A stretch of DNA of 64,000 bases from assembly GCF_014193285.1 (NCBI RefSeq), contig NZ_JACHZE010000012.1, forward strand, positions 1 to 64,000, in the 5' to 3' direction. Of the stretch, positions 1 to 8,158 are shown one piece after another. Every line of letters starts with the position of its first letter. Within the stretch, counting starts at the first letter, position 1. This DNA comes from Atlantibacter sp. RC6. Its GTDB lineage: Bacteria > Pseudomonadota > Gammaproteobacteria > Enterobacterales > Enterobacteriaceae. The position numbers were made by a program, and so were the translations under genes. Under the pieces are notes generated by a model. That model saw only the letters and a list, made by a program, of their open reading frames with translations, made no database searches and was not told where the DNA came from.

Positions 1-54
1 AGAAAGGCAGGATGCCGTATCTCGCCCGACCCGGAGCCGGACGCGATAAGCTGA
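1..54 (+). other. possible 3' end of a truncated reading frame
   Basis: Frame 1 is open from the window edge to a TGA at 52-54 and would end a plus-strand protein in ...PDPEPDAIS. All three plus frames here are GC-rich and none is recognisable, so this is only a candidate C-terminus. Its position just inside the 18-bp repeat block at 171-252 would suit the last gene of a mobile element whose end lies at those repeats. Bases 55-170 are GC-rich with no feature I can name. Confidence 0.2.
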
Positions 55-170
55 GGGCACCGCGAAGCGGCGATTTCGCTCGGGGGAGCCGGGGTCGCCA
101 GGGGGGCGGCGGCGAGCCCCACTGGCCCGTTCGCGTACACTGACGCCAGAGACTGACCCGAAAGCCCAGG

Positions 171-252
171 CGAACGGAACAATTCCACCGAACGGAACCA
201 TTCCACTACACCCAAGCGAACGGAACAATTCCACCTAACAGAACAATTCCCC
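171..252. repeat. four 18-bp direct repeats in two tandem pairs
   Basis: Copies of CGAACGGAACAATTCCAC start at 171, 189, 217 and 235; the pairs are separated by a 10-bp spacer (207-216). Copies 1 and 3 are identical, copy 2 has one change and copy 4 is degenerate at its ends. Each has a GGAA-N3-TTCC palindromic core. Arrays like this occur as multiple transposase-binding sites at the ends of IS21/Tn7/Mu-type elements or as iterons; which one applies is inference. Confidence 0.7.
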
Positions 253-267
253 CTCAAACACCAGCCA

Positions 268-293
268 TAAAAAAACCCCGGCGAACCGAGGTT
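268..293 (-). terminator. rho-independent terminator of the ter operon
   Basis: On the minus strand an 8-bp stem (AACCTCGG / CCGGGGTT, one G-U pair) closes a TTCG tetraloop and is followed by a run of seven T. It lies 24 bp past the terE stop codon, so it ends the terZABCDE transcript with no room for a terF gene. Confidence 0.85.
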
Positions 294-316
294 TTGTATA
301 ACCACAGCGTTAAACG

Positions 317-892
317 TTATACGTTCACGCCATGCTGCGACGCCAGCGCAGACAAACCGCCTGCAAAGCCCTGGCCTACCGCTTTAAATTTCCACTCTGC
401 GCCGTGGCGGTACAGTTCGCCAAACACCATCGCGGTTTCTGTAGACGCATCTTCAGACAGATCGAAACGGGCGATTTCAGAACCGTTGTCATTGTTAAAG
501 ATACGCATGTAGCTATTGCTCACCATGCCGAAGTTCTGCTTACGGGCTTCCGCATCATAAATAGTGACCGCGAACACCAGCTTTTTAACCTCGGCAGGCA
601 CTTTGGTCAGATCGACTTTGATCTGCTCGTCGTCGCCTTCGCCTTCGCCGGTACGGTTGTCGCCCTGGTGCTCAACGGAGCCGCAGGCGCTGAGTTTGTT
701 GTTGAAGAAGATAAAGCTGCTGTCGCTCAGCACCTTGCCGTCTTCGCCAACCATAAACACGGACGCGTCCAGGTCGAATGCTTGTCCGTCGGTGACACGC
801 GCATCCCAACCCAGGCCAGCCATGGCGACGTTCATGGTCGGTGCTTCTTTAGTGAGGGATACGTTACCGCCTTTTACGAGAGAAACTGCCAT
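317..892 (-). CDS. terE: TerD-family tellurium resistance protein TerE
   Basis: A 191-residue cytoplasmic TerD-domain protein, the usual TerE length. The N-terminus ([15 protein letters not shown]) and the acidic calcium-binding loop [13 protein letters not shown] at about residues 77-89 are diagnostic of the family. TerD-type proteins bind Ca2+ and belong to the ter stress system that gives resistance to tellurite, colicins and some phages; the exact biochemical role is unresolved. It is the last gene of the leftward operon, 62 bp after terD, and is followed by a terminator instead of terF. Paralogy with terD could blur D/E naming, but the order and termini fit terE. Confidence 0.95.
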   Translation of the reverse strand: MAVSLVKGGNVSLTKEAPTMNVAMAGLGWDARVTDGQAFDLDASVFMVGEDGKVLSDSSFIFFNNKLSACGSVEHQGDNRTGEGEGDDEQIKVDLTKVPAEVKKLVFAVTIYDAEARKQNFGMVSNSYMRIFNNDNGSEIARFDLSEDASTETAMVFGELYRHGAEWKFKAVGQGFAGGLSALASQHGVNV

Positions 893-954
893 TTTAAAGC
901 TCCTGCTTTTAGGGAGAGAGACGGGCGGCGTTAACCGCCCGCTGTGTATTCAGA

Positions 955-1533
955 TTACGAGGCGTTGATGCCGTACTGGGCGCACACGGACGCCAGTCCG
1001 CCTGCATAGCCCTGGCCAACCGCGCGGAATTTCCACTCGGTGTTGTGGCGATACAGTTCGCCAAACAGCATCGCGGTTTCCGTGGAGGCGTCTTCCGTCA
1101 GGTCGTAACGCGCCACTTCGGTCTGGTTGTCATCATTGACCAAACGGATAAACGCGCCAGAAACCTGGCCGAAGCTTTGACGGCGCACCTGCGCGTCGTG
1201 AATGGTGACCACGAAAACGATTTTGTCGACGTCAGCCGGGATCAGATCCAGTTTGATTTTCAGGGTTTCATCATCGCCATCGCCTTCACCGGTACGGTTA
1301 TCGCCGGTATGGGTTACCGAGCCATCAGCGGATTTCAGGTTGTTGTAGAAAATGAAATCCGCGTCGCTGCGCACTTTCCCACTGGCAGACAGCAAAAAGG
1401 CGGAGGCGTCGAGGTCAAAGTCCTGACCATCGGTGGCGCGCACATCCCAGCCCAGACCAATCAGGACATTCTTCATGGTCGGCGCTGCTTTACTCAGTGA
1501 TACGTTCCCGCCTTTAGAAAGAGAAACACTCAT
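955..1533 (-). CDS. terD: TerD-family tellurium resistance protein TerD
   Basis: A 192-residue TerD-domain protein, the expected TerD length, starting [15 protein letters not shown]. The acidic loop [13 protein letters not shown] at about residues 77-89 is the Ca2+ site of the family. It sits between terC and terE in the classic order. TerC and TerD are the members most often found necessary for high-level tellurite resistance, probably acting together at the inner face of the cytoplasmic membrane (family knowledge). The start is supported by a purine-rich site (AGAGAGG) in the 48-bp gap after terC. Confidence 0.96.
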   Translation of the reverse strand: MSVSLSKGGNVSLSKAAPTMKNVLIGLGWDVRATDGQDFDLDASAFLLSASGKVRSDADFIFYNNLKSADGSVTHTGDNRTGEGDGDDETLKIKLDLIPADVDKIVFVVTIHDAQVRRQSFGQVSGAFIRLVNDDNQTEVARYDLTEDASTETAMLFGELYRHNTEWKFRAVGQGYAGGLASVCAQYGINAS

Positions 1534-1581
1534 TGTTCAATCCTCTCTGGTTGATGTTGTTATTTGCCGGGGATAAGGAGG

Positions 1582-2625
1582 TTAGCCCTCCTTTTTCTCC
1601 TCAGAATCGGGTTTACCGGGGAACATAATGCTCGCCACGATACCCAACGCAAGCACACCCAGAACGACAAACAGGCTGGTCGTCGCCGAAATATTAAAAC
1701 CGTGGTGCCAGATATGGTCGGTTGCGTTCAGGCCAAGTTTAGCGGCGATAAAGAACAGCAACACGATAACGGCTTTTTCCAGGTGCACCAGATACTGCTT
1801 AAGGGCTTCCAGAACAAAGTACAGGGTACGCAGACCGAGGATCGCGAACATCATGGCGCTATAAACAATCAGCGGCTCACGGCTGACCGCAATGATGGCC
1901 GGTACGGAGTCGAAGGCGAACATCACGTCCGACAGCTCCACCACCGCCACACACAGCATCAGCGGGGTCGCGTACAGCGCGGCTTTCTGACCGCGGCCAA
2001 TGGTAATGTCTTTGTTTTCCGGCTTCGCCAGCTCTTCATCCACTTCTTTCTGGTTCAACAGGAAGGCGTGCCCTCTCAGTTTCGGCCAGATTGGGAAGAA
2101 GCGCTTAACCATACGGTAGGCGAGATGCTGGGAGTAATCCTCAATCTCGTCGTCATCGTCGCCGCTTTTCAGCATCATTACCGCCGTCCAGGCGACGATC
2201 AGCGCAAAGACGATTTCGACGTAGGGCCCCAGGCTAAGCAGGCCGGTACCAATCGCAACGAAAATCCCCCTGAACACGATGGCGCCGATAATACCCCAGT
2301 ACAGCACGCGGTGACGGTAGCGGTCCGGCACGGCGAACCACGAGAAAATCGCCATCATCACGAACAGGTTATCGACCGACAGTACTTTCTCCAGCGCGTA
2401 ACCGGTCACGAACAGGCTGGCGACTTCCGCGCCGTGATGAACATATAAGAACCCCGCGAACGCCATCGCCACCACGACCCAAAATACGGACCACAGCGCC
2501 GCGCTTTTCAGCGAGATCGGTTTGTCATGCCGATGCATGAACAGGTCGATAAAAATGGCTCCCACTGCCAACGCAATGAATACCACCACCGTTTCTGTTG
2601 GAAAGCCAATATGCGTAGATACCAT
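1582..2625 (-). CDS. terC: integral membrane tellurium resistance protein TerC
   Basis: A 347-residue polytopic membrane protein with about nine hydrophobic segments, matching TerC in length. Conserved acidic residues sit in membrane segments, as in the EKVLSVDNLFVM and VELSDVMFAFDSVPAI motifs that define the TerC family (Pfam TerC). The cytoplasmic loop at about residues 150-210 is strongly acidic (SGDDDDEIEDYS). TerC family members are linked to metal-ion export and to metallation of secreted proteins; within ter operons TerC is the membrane anchor that associates with TerB and TerD. The start follows AAGGG about 8 bp upstream. Confidence 0.96.
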   Translation of the reverse strand: MVSTHIGFPTETVVVFIALAVGAIFIDLFMHRHDKPISLKSAALWSVFWVVVAMAFAGFLYVHHGAEVASLFVTGYALEKVLSVDNLFVMMAIFSWFAVPDRYRHRVLYWGIIGAIVFRGIFVAIGTGLLSLGPYVEIVFALIVAWTAVMMLKSGDDDDEIEDYSQHLAYRMVKRFFPIWPKLRGHAFLLNQKEVDEELAKPENKDITIGRGQKAALYATPLMLCVAVVELSDVMFAFDSVPAIIAVSREPLIVYSAMMFAILGLRTLYFVLEALKQYLVHLEKAVIVLLFFIAAKLGLNATDHIWHHGFNISATTSLFVVLGVLALGIVASIMFPGKPDSEEKKEG

Positions 2626-2647
2626 ACAAAACCCTTAAGAAATGCTA

Positions 2648-3103
2648 TCAAAGACCGAATTCGGCCGGTTCAAAGCCCAGTGCCAGGGCGATTTCACGCG
2701 CCGCTTTCTGCTCGTCCGGGTCGAAATTGCCGTCGCTTTTCGCCACCGCGATCCCAACACGTACCGCCAGCTGCGCGGCTTCAGGCTGATCTTTCAGCGC
2801 CAGAATGTACTTCATGGTTTCGCCCTTGCCGATTTCCATATCGAAATCGAAGCTGCTCACCAGTTTGTTAAAGAAGTCGATAACCTCAGAGGTATCGAAC
2901 ACTTTCAACTCGTCGGAGGCACGCAGAAAACCGATCATCTTCTGCTTCTCTTCGGAACTGACGCCATCGCTGGATACCGCGATACGCGCGCAGACCGCCA
3001 CCGTGCCCTGCATAAACTTTTTGTTCTTGAAACGGCCAACCTGTTTGGTTAACTCGTCGCGGCTGGCGTTAAACGCCCCTTTTACTTTATTGAAGAAACT
3101 CAT
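2648..3103 (-). CDS. terB: tellurium resistance protein TerB
   Basis: A 151-residue helical acidic protein, the standard TerB length, starting MSFFNKVKGAF. I chose the ATG at 3103 rather than an in-frame start 18 bp upstream because GAGGGTG precedes it by about 8 bp and the length then matches TerB. The family has an all-helical fold with conserved acidic clusters that bind divalent metal; here the SDGVSSEEKQ and SDGNFDPDEQKAAREIA segments carry them. TerB is proposed to bridge TerC at the membrane with cytoplasmic TerD-type proteins. It lies 22 bp before terC. Confidence 0.95.
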   Translation of the reverse strand: MSFFNKVKGAFNASRDELTKQVGRFKNKKFMQGTVAVCARIAVSSDGVSSEEKQKMIGFLRASDELKVFDTSEVIDFFNKLVSSFDFDMEIGKGETMKYILALKDQPEAAQLAVRVGIAVAKSDGNFDPDEQKAAREIALALGFEPAEFGL

Positions 3104-3126
3104 ACTGACACCCTCTGCCAAAGAAA

Positions 3127-4287
3127 TTACTTGGAACCCGCTTTCCAGCTAAAGCCCCAGCCGAACGCCTTGTCCATATCGCTATGTCCATTAAAGAACT
3201 GATTGATTCGTTCTACTTTTATATTGCCGTTTTCGTTGACCAGACGGGCGATAGCACACATGTTGCGGTTGTTCTGCCCTTCGGTCATTCGGGTTTCGAT
3301 CGGCGGCTGGTCCGGGATGAACAACGACACCACGCCGTCGGTTTTATCCCAGCTCGGCACGCCTTCATAAATAAAGGCGAAAATCAGCACTTCGCGGATG
3401 TGTTTCCACTCGCGGCCATTGACATGCAGCCACTCGCCGGTGGAAAACTCGCCGGTGCGATCGTCGCCCTGCAACTGGACATACGGCTCGCTGTCCATCG
3501 AGCCGAAGCGGTTGCCCAGCGCCTGAATCACGGTTTTGTAGCCGTCGCTCAGTTCAACAAACGCGCCTAAATCCAGGTCGATACCCTTACTGCCGCCAAA
3601 TACGGCGCGCAAACCGGTCGCCGGATTACCACGATGCCAGTTGAGGTTGATGCGGATCTCACCGAAGTTATCCCGCTTGGTCAGGCTGATCGCCGGTTTC
3701 TCTTTGGTCAGGGAAACCTTGCTGAGATTGATTTTAGACGCTGCCGGAGTGGGCGCAGGCGTCGGCGCGGGGGCCGCCGTCGGCGCCGGGCTATCCGCCA
3801 CATCCACGCCGAAATGCTCCGCCAGCGGTTTCAGCCCGCCGTTAAAGCCCTGGGCGATAAAGCGGAATTTCCACTCATTATTGCGGCGGTACAATTCGCC
3901 TAAAATCAGCGCCGCTTCCTGGCGGCCATTGAGATCGACCACCCCGTTCAGCAGCACTTCACCCGCCGCTTCTACCTGGATGGCCAGGCGTTGCAGGCCC
4001 GCCACGGTCTGGTTGCCGTCGCAGGTGACGGTAAAGGCCACTTTTTGCACATCCGCCTGGAGACGGTTGAGATCCACGCTAAACGCGGTGTTGTTGCCGT
4101 CATTGGTCAGCGCGATGGTGGCGTCGTCATTTTTAGGCTGGCCGTAAAACACCATATCGGCGTCGCCCTTCACTTTGCCAGTGGCGAACAGCCGGAAAGC
4201 GGAAGCGTCAACCGCCGCGCCGGACAGCACGCGCACCGTCAACAGTTGAGAAGGAACGGAGGCATTGCCTCCCGCCGTCATGTTCAT
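3127..4287 (-). CDS. terA: two-domain tellurium resistance protein TerA
   Basis: A 386-residue protein with two TerD-type domains joined by an Ala/Pro/Thr-rich linker at about residues 165-185. The N-terminal domain has lost the canonical acidic loop (TNDGNNT in its place), while the C-terminal domain keeps a variant (GDDRTGEFSTGEW). This two-domain layout and length match TerA. The start codon overlaps the terZ stop in an ATGA arrangement, so the two are translationally coupled. The exact function in tellurite or phage resistance is not settled; it is thought to be part of a membrane-associated Ter complex. Confidence 0.95.
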   Translation of the reverse strand: MNMTAGGNASVPSQLLTVRVLSGAAVDASAFRLFATGKVKGDADMVFYGQPKNDDATIALTNDGNNTAFSVDLNRLQADVQKVAFTVTCDGNQTVAGLQRLAIQVEAAGEVLLNGVVDLNGRQEAALILGELYRRNNEWKFRFIAQGFNGGLKPLAEHFGVDVADSPAPTAAPAPTPAPTPAASKINLSKVSLTKEKPAISLTKRDNFGEIRINLNWHRGNPATGLRAVFGGSKGIDLDLGAFVELSDGYKTVIQALGNRFGSMDSEPYVQLQGDDRTGEFSTGEWLHVNGREWKHIREVLIFAFIYEGVPSWDKTDGVVSLFIPDQPPIETRMTEGQNNRNMCAIARLVNENGNIKVERINQFFNGHSDMDKAFGWGFSWKAGSK

Positions 4288-4868
4288 GAGCGCACCACCG
4301 CCGCGACGATGTCGCTGTGCATATCGTCAATCGTGCGGCCGCTACAGGCTTTGCCCAGCGCGGTGAAATCCCACTCGCCGTTGTTGCGGCGCAGAGAGGC
4401 GATCACGATGCCGGTATGCGAGCCCTGCTCGTTCAGCTGGTAGCGCGCCAGCTCTTTATTGTTCTGGTCGACCACGCGGCAGAACGCGTTTTCCACATCG
4501 TTAAAGCTCTGGCCACGGAAGCTGTTGACGGTAAACGCCAGATATTCCACCTGGGCAGGCAGACGCGTCAGATCCACGCGGATCACTTCATCATCGCCGT
4601 CGCCTTCGCCGGTGAGGTTATCGCCGCTGTGCACCACGGAATTACAAGAGGATTTCAGTTTGCGGAACCAGACCGTGTCGATTTTGCCGCCGGATTTATC
4701 GAGCAGTACGCAGCCCGCGTCAAGATCGATGGAATCATTTCCGCCAAACAGTTTGCCTAGCATCCCTTTCTTCTTGATGGGATCCCAGCCCAGGCCGAAA
4801 TGCAGCTGGTTAAGCGCCGACGATTGCTTGCTGAGTGAAACAGTTTGGTTCTTTGTTAATGAAACCAT
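4284..4868 (-). CDS. terZ: TerD-family tellurium resistance protein TerZ
   Basis: A 194-residue TerD-domain protein that opens the leftward operon, as terZ does in terZABCDEF loci. The family Ca2+ loop [13 protein letters not shown] is at about residues 82-94. Relative to TerD and TerE it has a short basic insertion (KKKGMLGKLFGGND, about residues 32-45), typical of TerZ. A GGAG ribosome site lies 9 bp before the ATG at 4868. Its promoter at 4936-4963 overlaps a palindrome that is repeated in the opposing promoter. Confidence 0.94.
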   Translation of the reverse strand: MVSLTKNQTVSLSKQSSALNQLHFGLGWDPIKKKGMLGKLFGGNDSIDLDAGCVLLDKSGGKIDTVWFRKLKSSCNSVVHSGDNLTGEGDGDDEVIRVDLTRLPAQVEYLAFTVNSFRGQSFNDVENAFCRVVDQNNKELARYQLNEQGSHTGIVIASLRRNNGEWDFTALGKACSGRTIDDMHSDIVAAVVRS

Positions 4869-4935
4869 GGTCAGATCTCCATAAAGTCGTTCGTGAAAAA
4901 GGTTGAGTTTTTACACCAAAATCCTTCAGAAAAAA

Positions 4936-4948
4936 ATCATATCATGAT
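4936..4948. promoter_or_regulatory. palindromic operator candidate, ter side
   Basis: ATCAT-ATC-ATGAT, a perfect 5-3-5 inverted repeat overlapping the -10 of the terZ promoter. The same element recurs at 5107-5119 over the -35 of the divergent promoter. TerW, encoded at 10326, is the obvious candidate ligand because TerW is known to bind the ter promoter region in other loci; this match is inferred. Confidence 0.6.
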
Positions 4949-4963
4949 GCTGTTAATGAACAA
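4936..4963 (-). promoter_or_regulatory. terZ promoter
   Basis: Reading the minus strand, TTGTTC (4963-4958) and TATGAT (4941-4936) are separated by 16 bp, giving a good sigma70-type promoter about 70 bp before terZ. The -10 hexamer lies inside the palindrome at 4936-4948, so a protein bound there would block it. Confidence 0.6.
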
Positions 4964-5106
4964 GATCATTTTACCCACCAATTTTTTAAAGAAAGGTAAA
5001 TCCATTATTTTTCAATGATATTGAATGCAGTCCGACAGGCTAATTTTAGGAAAAAATGTATCAGATTGCGTTTTGAAAATCACATACAACCCCGTCCAAA
5101 ATCAAA

Positions 5107-5119
5107 ATCATATTATGAT
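5107..5119. promoter_or_regulatory. palindromic operator candidate, biosynthetic side
   Basis: ATCAT-ATT-ATGAT, the second copy of the 5-3-5 palindrome, whose last base is the first of the -35 hexamer of the rightward promoter. Two matched elements placed over two divergent promoters suggest one regulator controls both operons. Confidence 0.6.
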
Positions 5120-5147
5120 TGACATCTTTTTTGCCGCTTTCTAGACT
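5119..5147 (+). promoter_or_regulatory. promoter of the ter-linked biosynthetic operon
   Basis: TTGACA (5119-5124), a 17-bp spacer and TAGACT (5142-5147) form a near-consensus sigma70 promoter about 50 bp before the ATP-grasp gene at 5196. Confidence 0.7.
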
Positions 5148-5195
5148 TGTTAATTAACTGTAGCCATTCAACCCCGTCCCATCGGTAATAAAAAA

Positions 5196-6272
5196 ATGAC
5201 CAATAAAATCTGGCTAATGGAAGGCTTGTCCTCCCAGCGCGACCTGATTCAGGGCATCCGCGCGTTCGCTAATCTGAAGCAGGCCGATGTGACGGTGATT
5301 GCGTCGCACCGCAACGATCGCCATGAGATCCTCTCCGAGGCTGATATGGCGCTGACTGAACCGCAGGAAGCCGACGACCGGCTGGCGTTTATCCTCGCCA
5401 TGGTAAAAAAACTGGACGTTAAGGCGATTCATACTGGCCGCCACGCCGCCTGGTTCGAAGCCCATCGCGCGGCGATTACCGCCAGCGGCGTCACGCTCAC
5501 TACCGGCTCCCTTCAGCCCGCCATGTTTGAACTGGCCGACGATAAAGTCGAATACGCTCACGCCATGGAAAAAGCCGGTCTGCCGGTAGTCCCTTCCCTG
5601 CGTGTCGAGTCGGTGGACGAACTGCGCGCGCTGCTCGCCCGCTCTCCGTTCGCCAGCAAATCGCTGTGCGTTAAACCGGTGAAAGGTATTTATGGCATGG
5701 GATTCTGGCGGTTTGATGAAAGCGTCTCGCCAATGGCGCACTTTATGAATCCCGACAGCCGCAAAGTGAACGCGCGTTTTTATCTCAGCGCGCTGGAGCA
5801 GGCGGGCGAATTCGAACCGCTGGTATTAATGCCCTATCTCCCCGGCCCGGAATATTCGGTGGATATGCTGGTGGAAGACGGCGTGGTGCTGGCAGCGGTG
5901 GGCCGTCGTAAAGAGGGCTCGGTACAACATCTGGAAAACCACGGTGAGGCCTTCGAACTGGCGAAAGCCTGTGCGCGCCTGATGAAAGCCGACGGGCTGG
6001 TCAACGTGCAAACCCGCAACACCGCCAGCGGCAAGCCGCTGTTGCTGGAAATCAATATGCGCCCTTCCGGGGGCATCGGTTATACGCGCTTAAGCGGCGT
6101 GAACCTGCCTGGCCTGTTCGCCTTCCGCCAGCTTGGGCTGATGAGCCAGCAGGAGGTGCTGGATGAAGCGGAGCGCGCTTTTGCGCCTGCCGTCGTCAGG
6201 CCGCTGACTGAAGCGGTCAACTATCCGACCGCGCTGACTAATCTGTATCGTGAAGAGAATGACCATGAGTGA
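5196..6272 (+). CDS. ATP-grasp protein of the ter-linked biosynthetic set
   Basis: A 358-residue soluble protein of the ATP-grasp fold. The central part has the nucleotide-binding Lys segment (CVKPVKGIYGMGFWRF) and the C-terminal part the Mg2+-binding motif LLLEINMRPSGGIGYTR. ATP-grasp enzymes ligate a carboxylate to an amine or thiol through an acyl-phosphate. In ter loci this gene family always appears with PRTase, HAD and lyase partners and is predicted (Anantharaman, Iyer and Aravind) to help build a nucleoside-like or peptide-like metabolite; the substrate is unknown. The ribosome site is weak and the next gene overlaps its end by 8 bp. Confidence 0.88.
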   Translation: MTNKIWLMEGLSSQRDLIQGIRAFANLKQADVTVIASHRNDRHEILSEADMALTEPQEADDRLAFILAMVKKLDVKAIHTGRHAAWFEAHRAAITASGVTLTTGSLQPAMFELADDKVEYAHAMEKAGLPVVPSLRVESVDELRALLARSPFASKSLCVKPVKGIYGMGFWRFDESVSPMAHFMNPDSRKVNARFYLSALEQAGEFEPLVLMPYLPGPEYSVDMLVEDGVVLAAVGRRKEGSVQHLENHGEAFELAKACARLMKADGLVNVQTRNTASGKPLLLEINMRPSGGIGYTRLSGVNLPGLFAFRQLGLMSQQEVLDEAERAFAPAVVRPLTEAVNYPTALTNLYREENDHE

Positions 6273-7386
6273 ATTTAGCCGCACGCTCTCCAGCGGAACG
6301 TTACGCGTGACGCCCACCGGCGGAATGCGTCAGCTGGATGAACTGTTCGAGCTGGCGGAGCGCCGCAATCCCAAGCGCGCGTTTTTGTTCGTCAGCAAAG
6401 TGCTGGGCCGCCACATCCCGGTCGCCCCCGGCATCATGCGATCGGTGTATCGACAGCTGGCGGAACAGTTTCCTGGGCTTGAGGCGGGCCCGGTGCTGTT
6501 TATCGGCATGGCGGAAACCGCCGTCGGCCTTGGCGCGGGGGTGTTTGATGAACTGCGCCATCAGGCGGCGGAACCGGTGTATCTGACCTCGACGCGCCAT
6601 CCGGTTCCCGGCGAACTGCTGTGCGAATTTAAAGAGAACCACAGCCACGCCACCGACCACCTGATTTATCTGCCGGATGACGCCGAACTGCGCCGTCGGG
6701 TGCTTAACGCCCGCACGCTGGTGCTTATCGATGACGAAGCCACCACCGGCAACACGTTTATTAATTTGCTGGACGCGCTACAACGCGCCGGCCTGACGCA
6801 ATTCAGCCAGGTGATTGCGGTTACTCTCACCGACTGGAGCGGCGACGCGCTGGCGCAGCGCTGCACTTTGCCGATCGCCACCGTGTCGCTGGTACAGGGT
6901 GACTGGCACTGGGAACCGAATCCCGATGCGCCCGTACCGGTGATGCCCGCGGTAAACGTCACGGCGACAGGCAGCGTGCCGATTACTGGCCGCCAGAGCT
7001 GGGGACGGCTGGGCATGGCGATGCCCGCAGCGGATTTGGGCGCGCATATTACCTTTCAGCCTGGTGAAAAAATTCTGGTGCTGGGCACCAGCGAATTTGT
7101 CTGGGAACCGTTTTTGCTGGCGGAGCGGCTGGAAAAAGCGGGCGCGGAGGTGAAGTACAGCTCCACGACGCGCTCGCCGATTGCCACCGGGTTCGCCATT
7201 CAGTCCGCCATTGCCTTTACGGATAATTACGGTCTCGGCATTCCTAATTTTGTCTACAACGTCGCGCACCAGCAGTTCGACCGTATTCTGCTGTGCGCGG
7301 AAACCCCCGTCGCCAGCATCGATACGGCGCTGCTGGATGCGCTACGCCAGGTCGCGCCCCGCGTAGAGGTGATTAGCTATGAATAG
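6265..7386 (+). CDS. phosphoribosyltransferase-domain protein (TRSP type)
   Basis: A 373-residue protein with a type I phosphoribosyltransferase domain in its N-terminal two thirds; the PRPP loop is VLIDDEATTGNTF. The C-terminal part (about residues 250-373, with LVLGTSEFVWEPFLLAERLE) is the TRSP module that accompanies these PRTases in ter islands. It presumably transfers or removes a ribose-phosphate on an unidentified base. I took the ATG at 6265, with GAAGAGA upstream; ATG 6259 is also possible. It overlaps both neighbours by 8 bp, so the genes are translationally coupled. Confidence 0.85.
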   Translation: MSEFSRTLSSGTLRVTPTGGMRQLDELFELAERRNPKRAFLFVSKVLGRHIPVAPGIMRSVYRQLAEQFPGLEAGPVLFIGMAETAVGLGAGVFDELRHQAAEPVYLTSTRHPVPGELLCEFKENHSHATDHLIYLPDDAELRRRVLNARTLVLIDDEATTGNTFINLLDALQRAGLTQFSQVIAVTLTDWSGDALAQRCTLPIATVSLVQGDWHWEPNPDAPVPVMPAVNVTATGSVPITGRQSWGRLGMAMPAADLGAHITFQPGEKILVLGTSEFVWEPFLLAERLEKAGAEVKYSSTTRSPIATGFAIQSAIAFTDNYGLGIPNFVYNVAHQQFDRILLCAETPVASIDTALLDALRQVAPRVEVISYE

Positions 7387-8158
7387 GCCGGTGATTTTTT
7401 CCGATCTCGACGACACGTTATTCCAGACTCGCCGCAAGATGGTGGATGAGCTGGATCTGGCTCCGTTTCGCACCGGCGCGCTGGATCGCAGCCTGGAGCC
7501 GCGCAGCTTTATGACCGAAGAGCAGGCGATGCTGGTGGACTGGATGCTGGAGCACGCCGAACTGATCCCGGTCACCGCGCGCGGCACTGAAGAGATCGCC
7601 CGGGTCACTATCCCGTTCCGTTCCTGGGCGGTAACCACCCACGGCGCGGTGATCCTCGATCCGCAGGGCCAACCGGACGACACGTGGAAAGCGCTGATGC
7701 TGGCGAAATTACAGCCTTATGCAGATAAACTCCTCGCCATGCAAAGCGCCATTACCGAGCTGATGGCGGCGCGCAATATCAACGGTTGGGCGCGAATTAA
7801 CTACGAATACGGCGATGTGCCGGTGTACCTGGTGATGAAACACCGCGACAGCACCCGGCTGGACGAACTCAACGCCATCGCTGACGAAATCGAACAGACC
7901 TTCCCCACCGAGGGCTACTACATCCACCGCAACAGCAATAACGTCGCCTGGCTGCCAACGGTGGTGGAAAAGGGGCTGGCGGTCACTTATCTGCTGGAAA
8001 AACTGCGCCAGCAGCGCGGCGTTTTCCCGGTGATCGGCCTCGGTGACAGCTTAAGCGACCACCGCTTTATGCGGCTCTGCACCTGGTTCGGCCTGCCGCG
8101 CCAGAGCCAGTTTGCCCAAAGCATCACGCGGACGCTCTTTGGAGAACTGTATGACTGA
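7379..8158 (+). CDS. HAD-superfamily hydrolase
   Basis: A 259-residue HAD phosphatase. The catalytic DxD motif is near the start (FSDLDDTLFQT, Asp9 and Asp11), and the C-terminal metal motif is GLGDSLSDHRFM. The layout resembles the Cof/sucrose-phosphatase-like class with a C2-type cap. In this operon it probably dephosphorylates the intermediate made by the PRTases. It overlaps both flanking genes by 8 bp, the same spacing as the other junctions in the set. Confidence 0.87.
   Translation: MNRPVIFSDLDDTLFQTRRKMVDELDLAPFRTGALDRSLEPRSFMTEEQAMLVDWMLEHAELIPVTARGTEEIARVTIPFRSWAVTTHGAVILDPQGQPDDTWKALMLAKLQPYADKLLAMQSAITELMAARNINGWARINYEYGDVPVYLVMKHRDSTRLDELNAIADEIEQTFPTEGYYIHRNSNNVAWLPTVVEKGLAVTYLLEKLRQQRGVFPVIGLGDSLSDHRFMRLCTWFGLPRQSQFAQSITRTLFGELYD

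Noticed and set aside
1564-2448. 294-codon plus-strand frame opposite terC
   Set aside because: Gln/His/Arg-rich antisense frame with no start signal; terC is certain.
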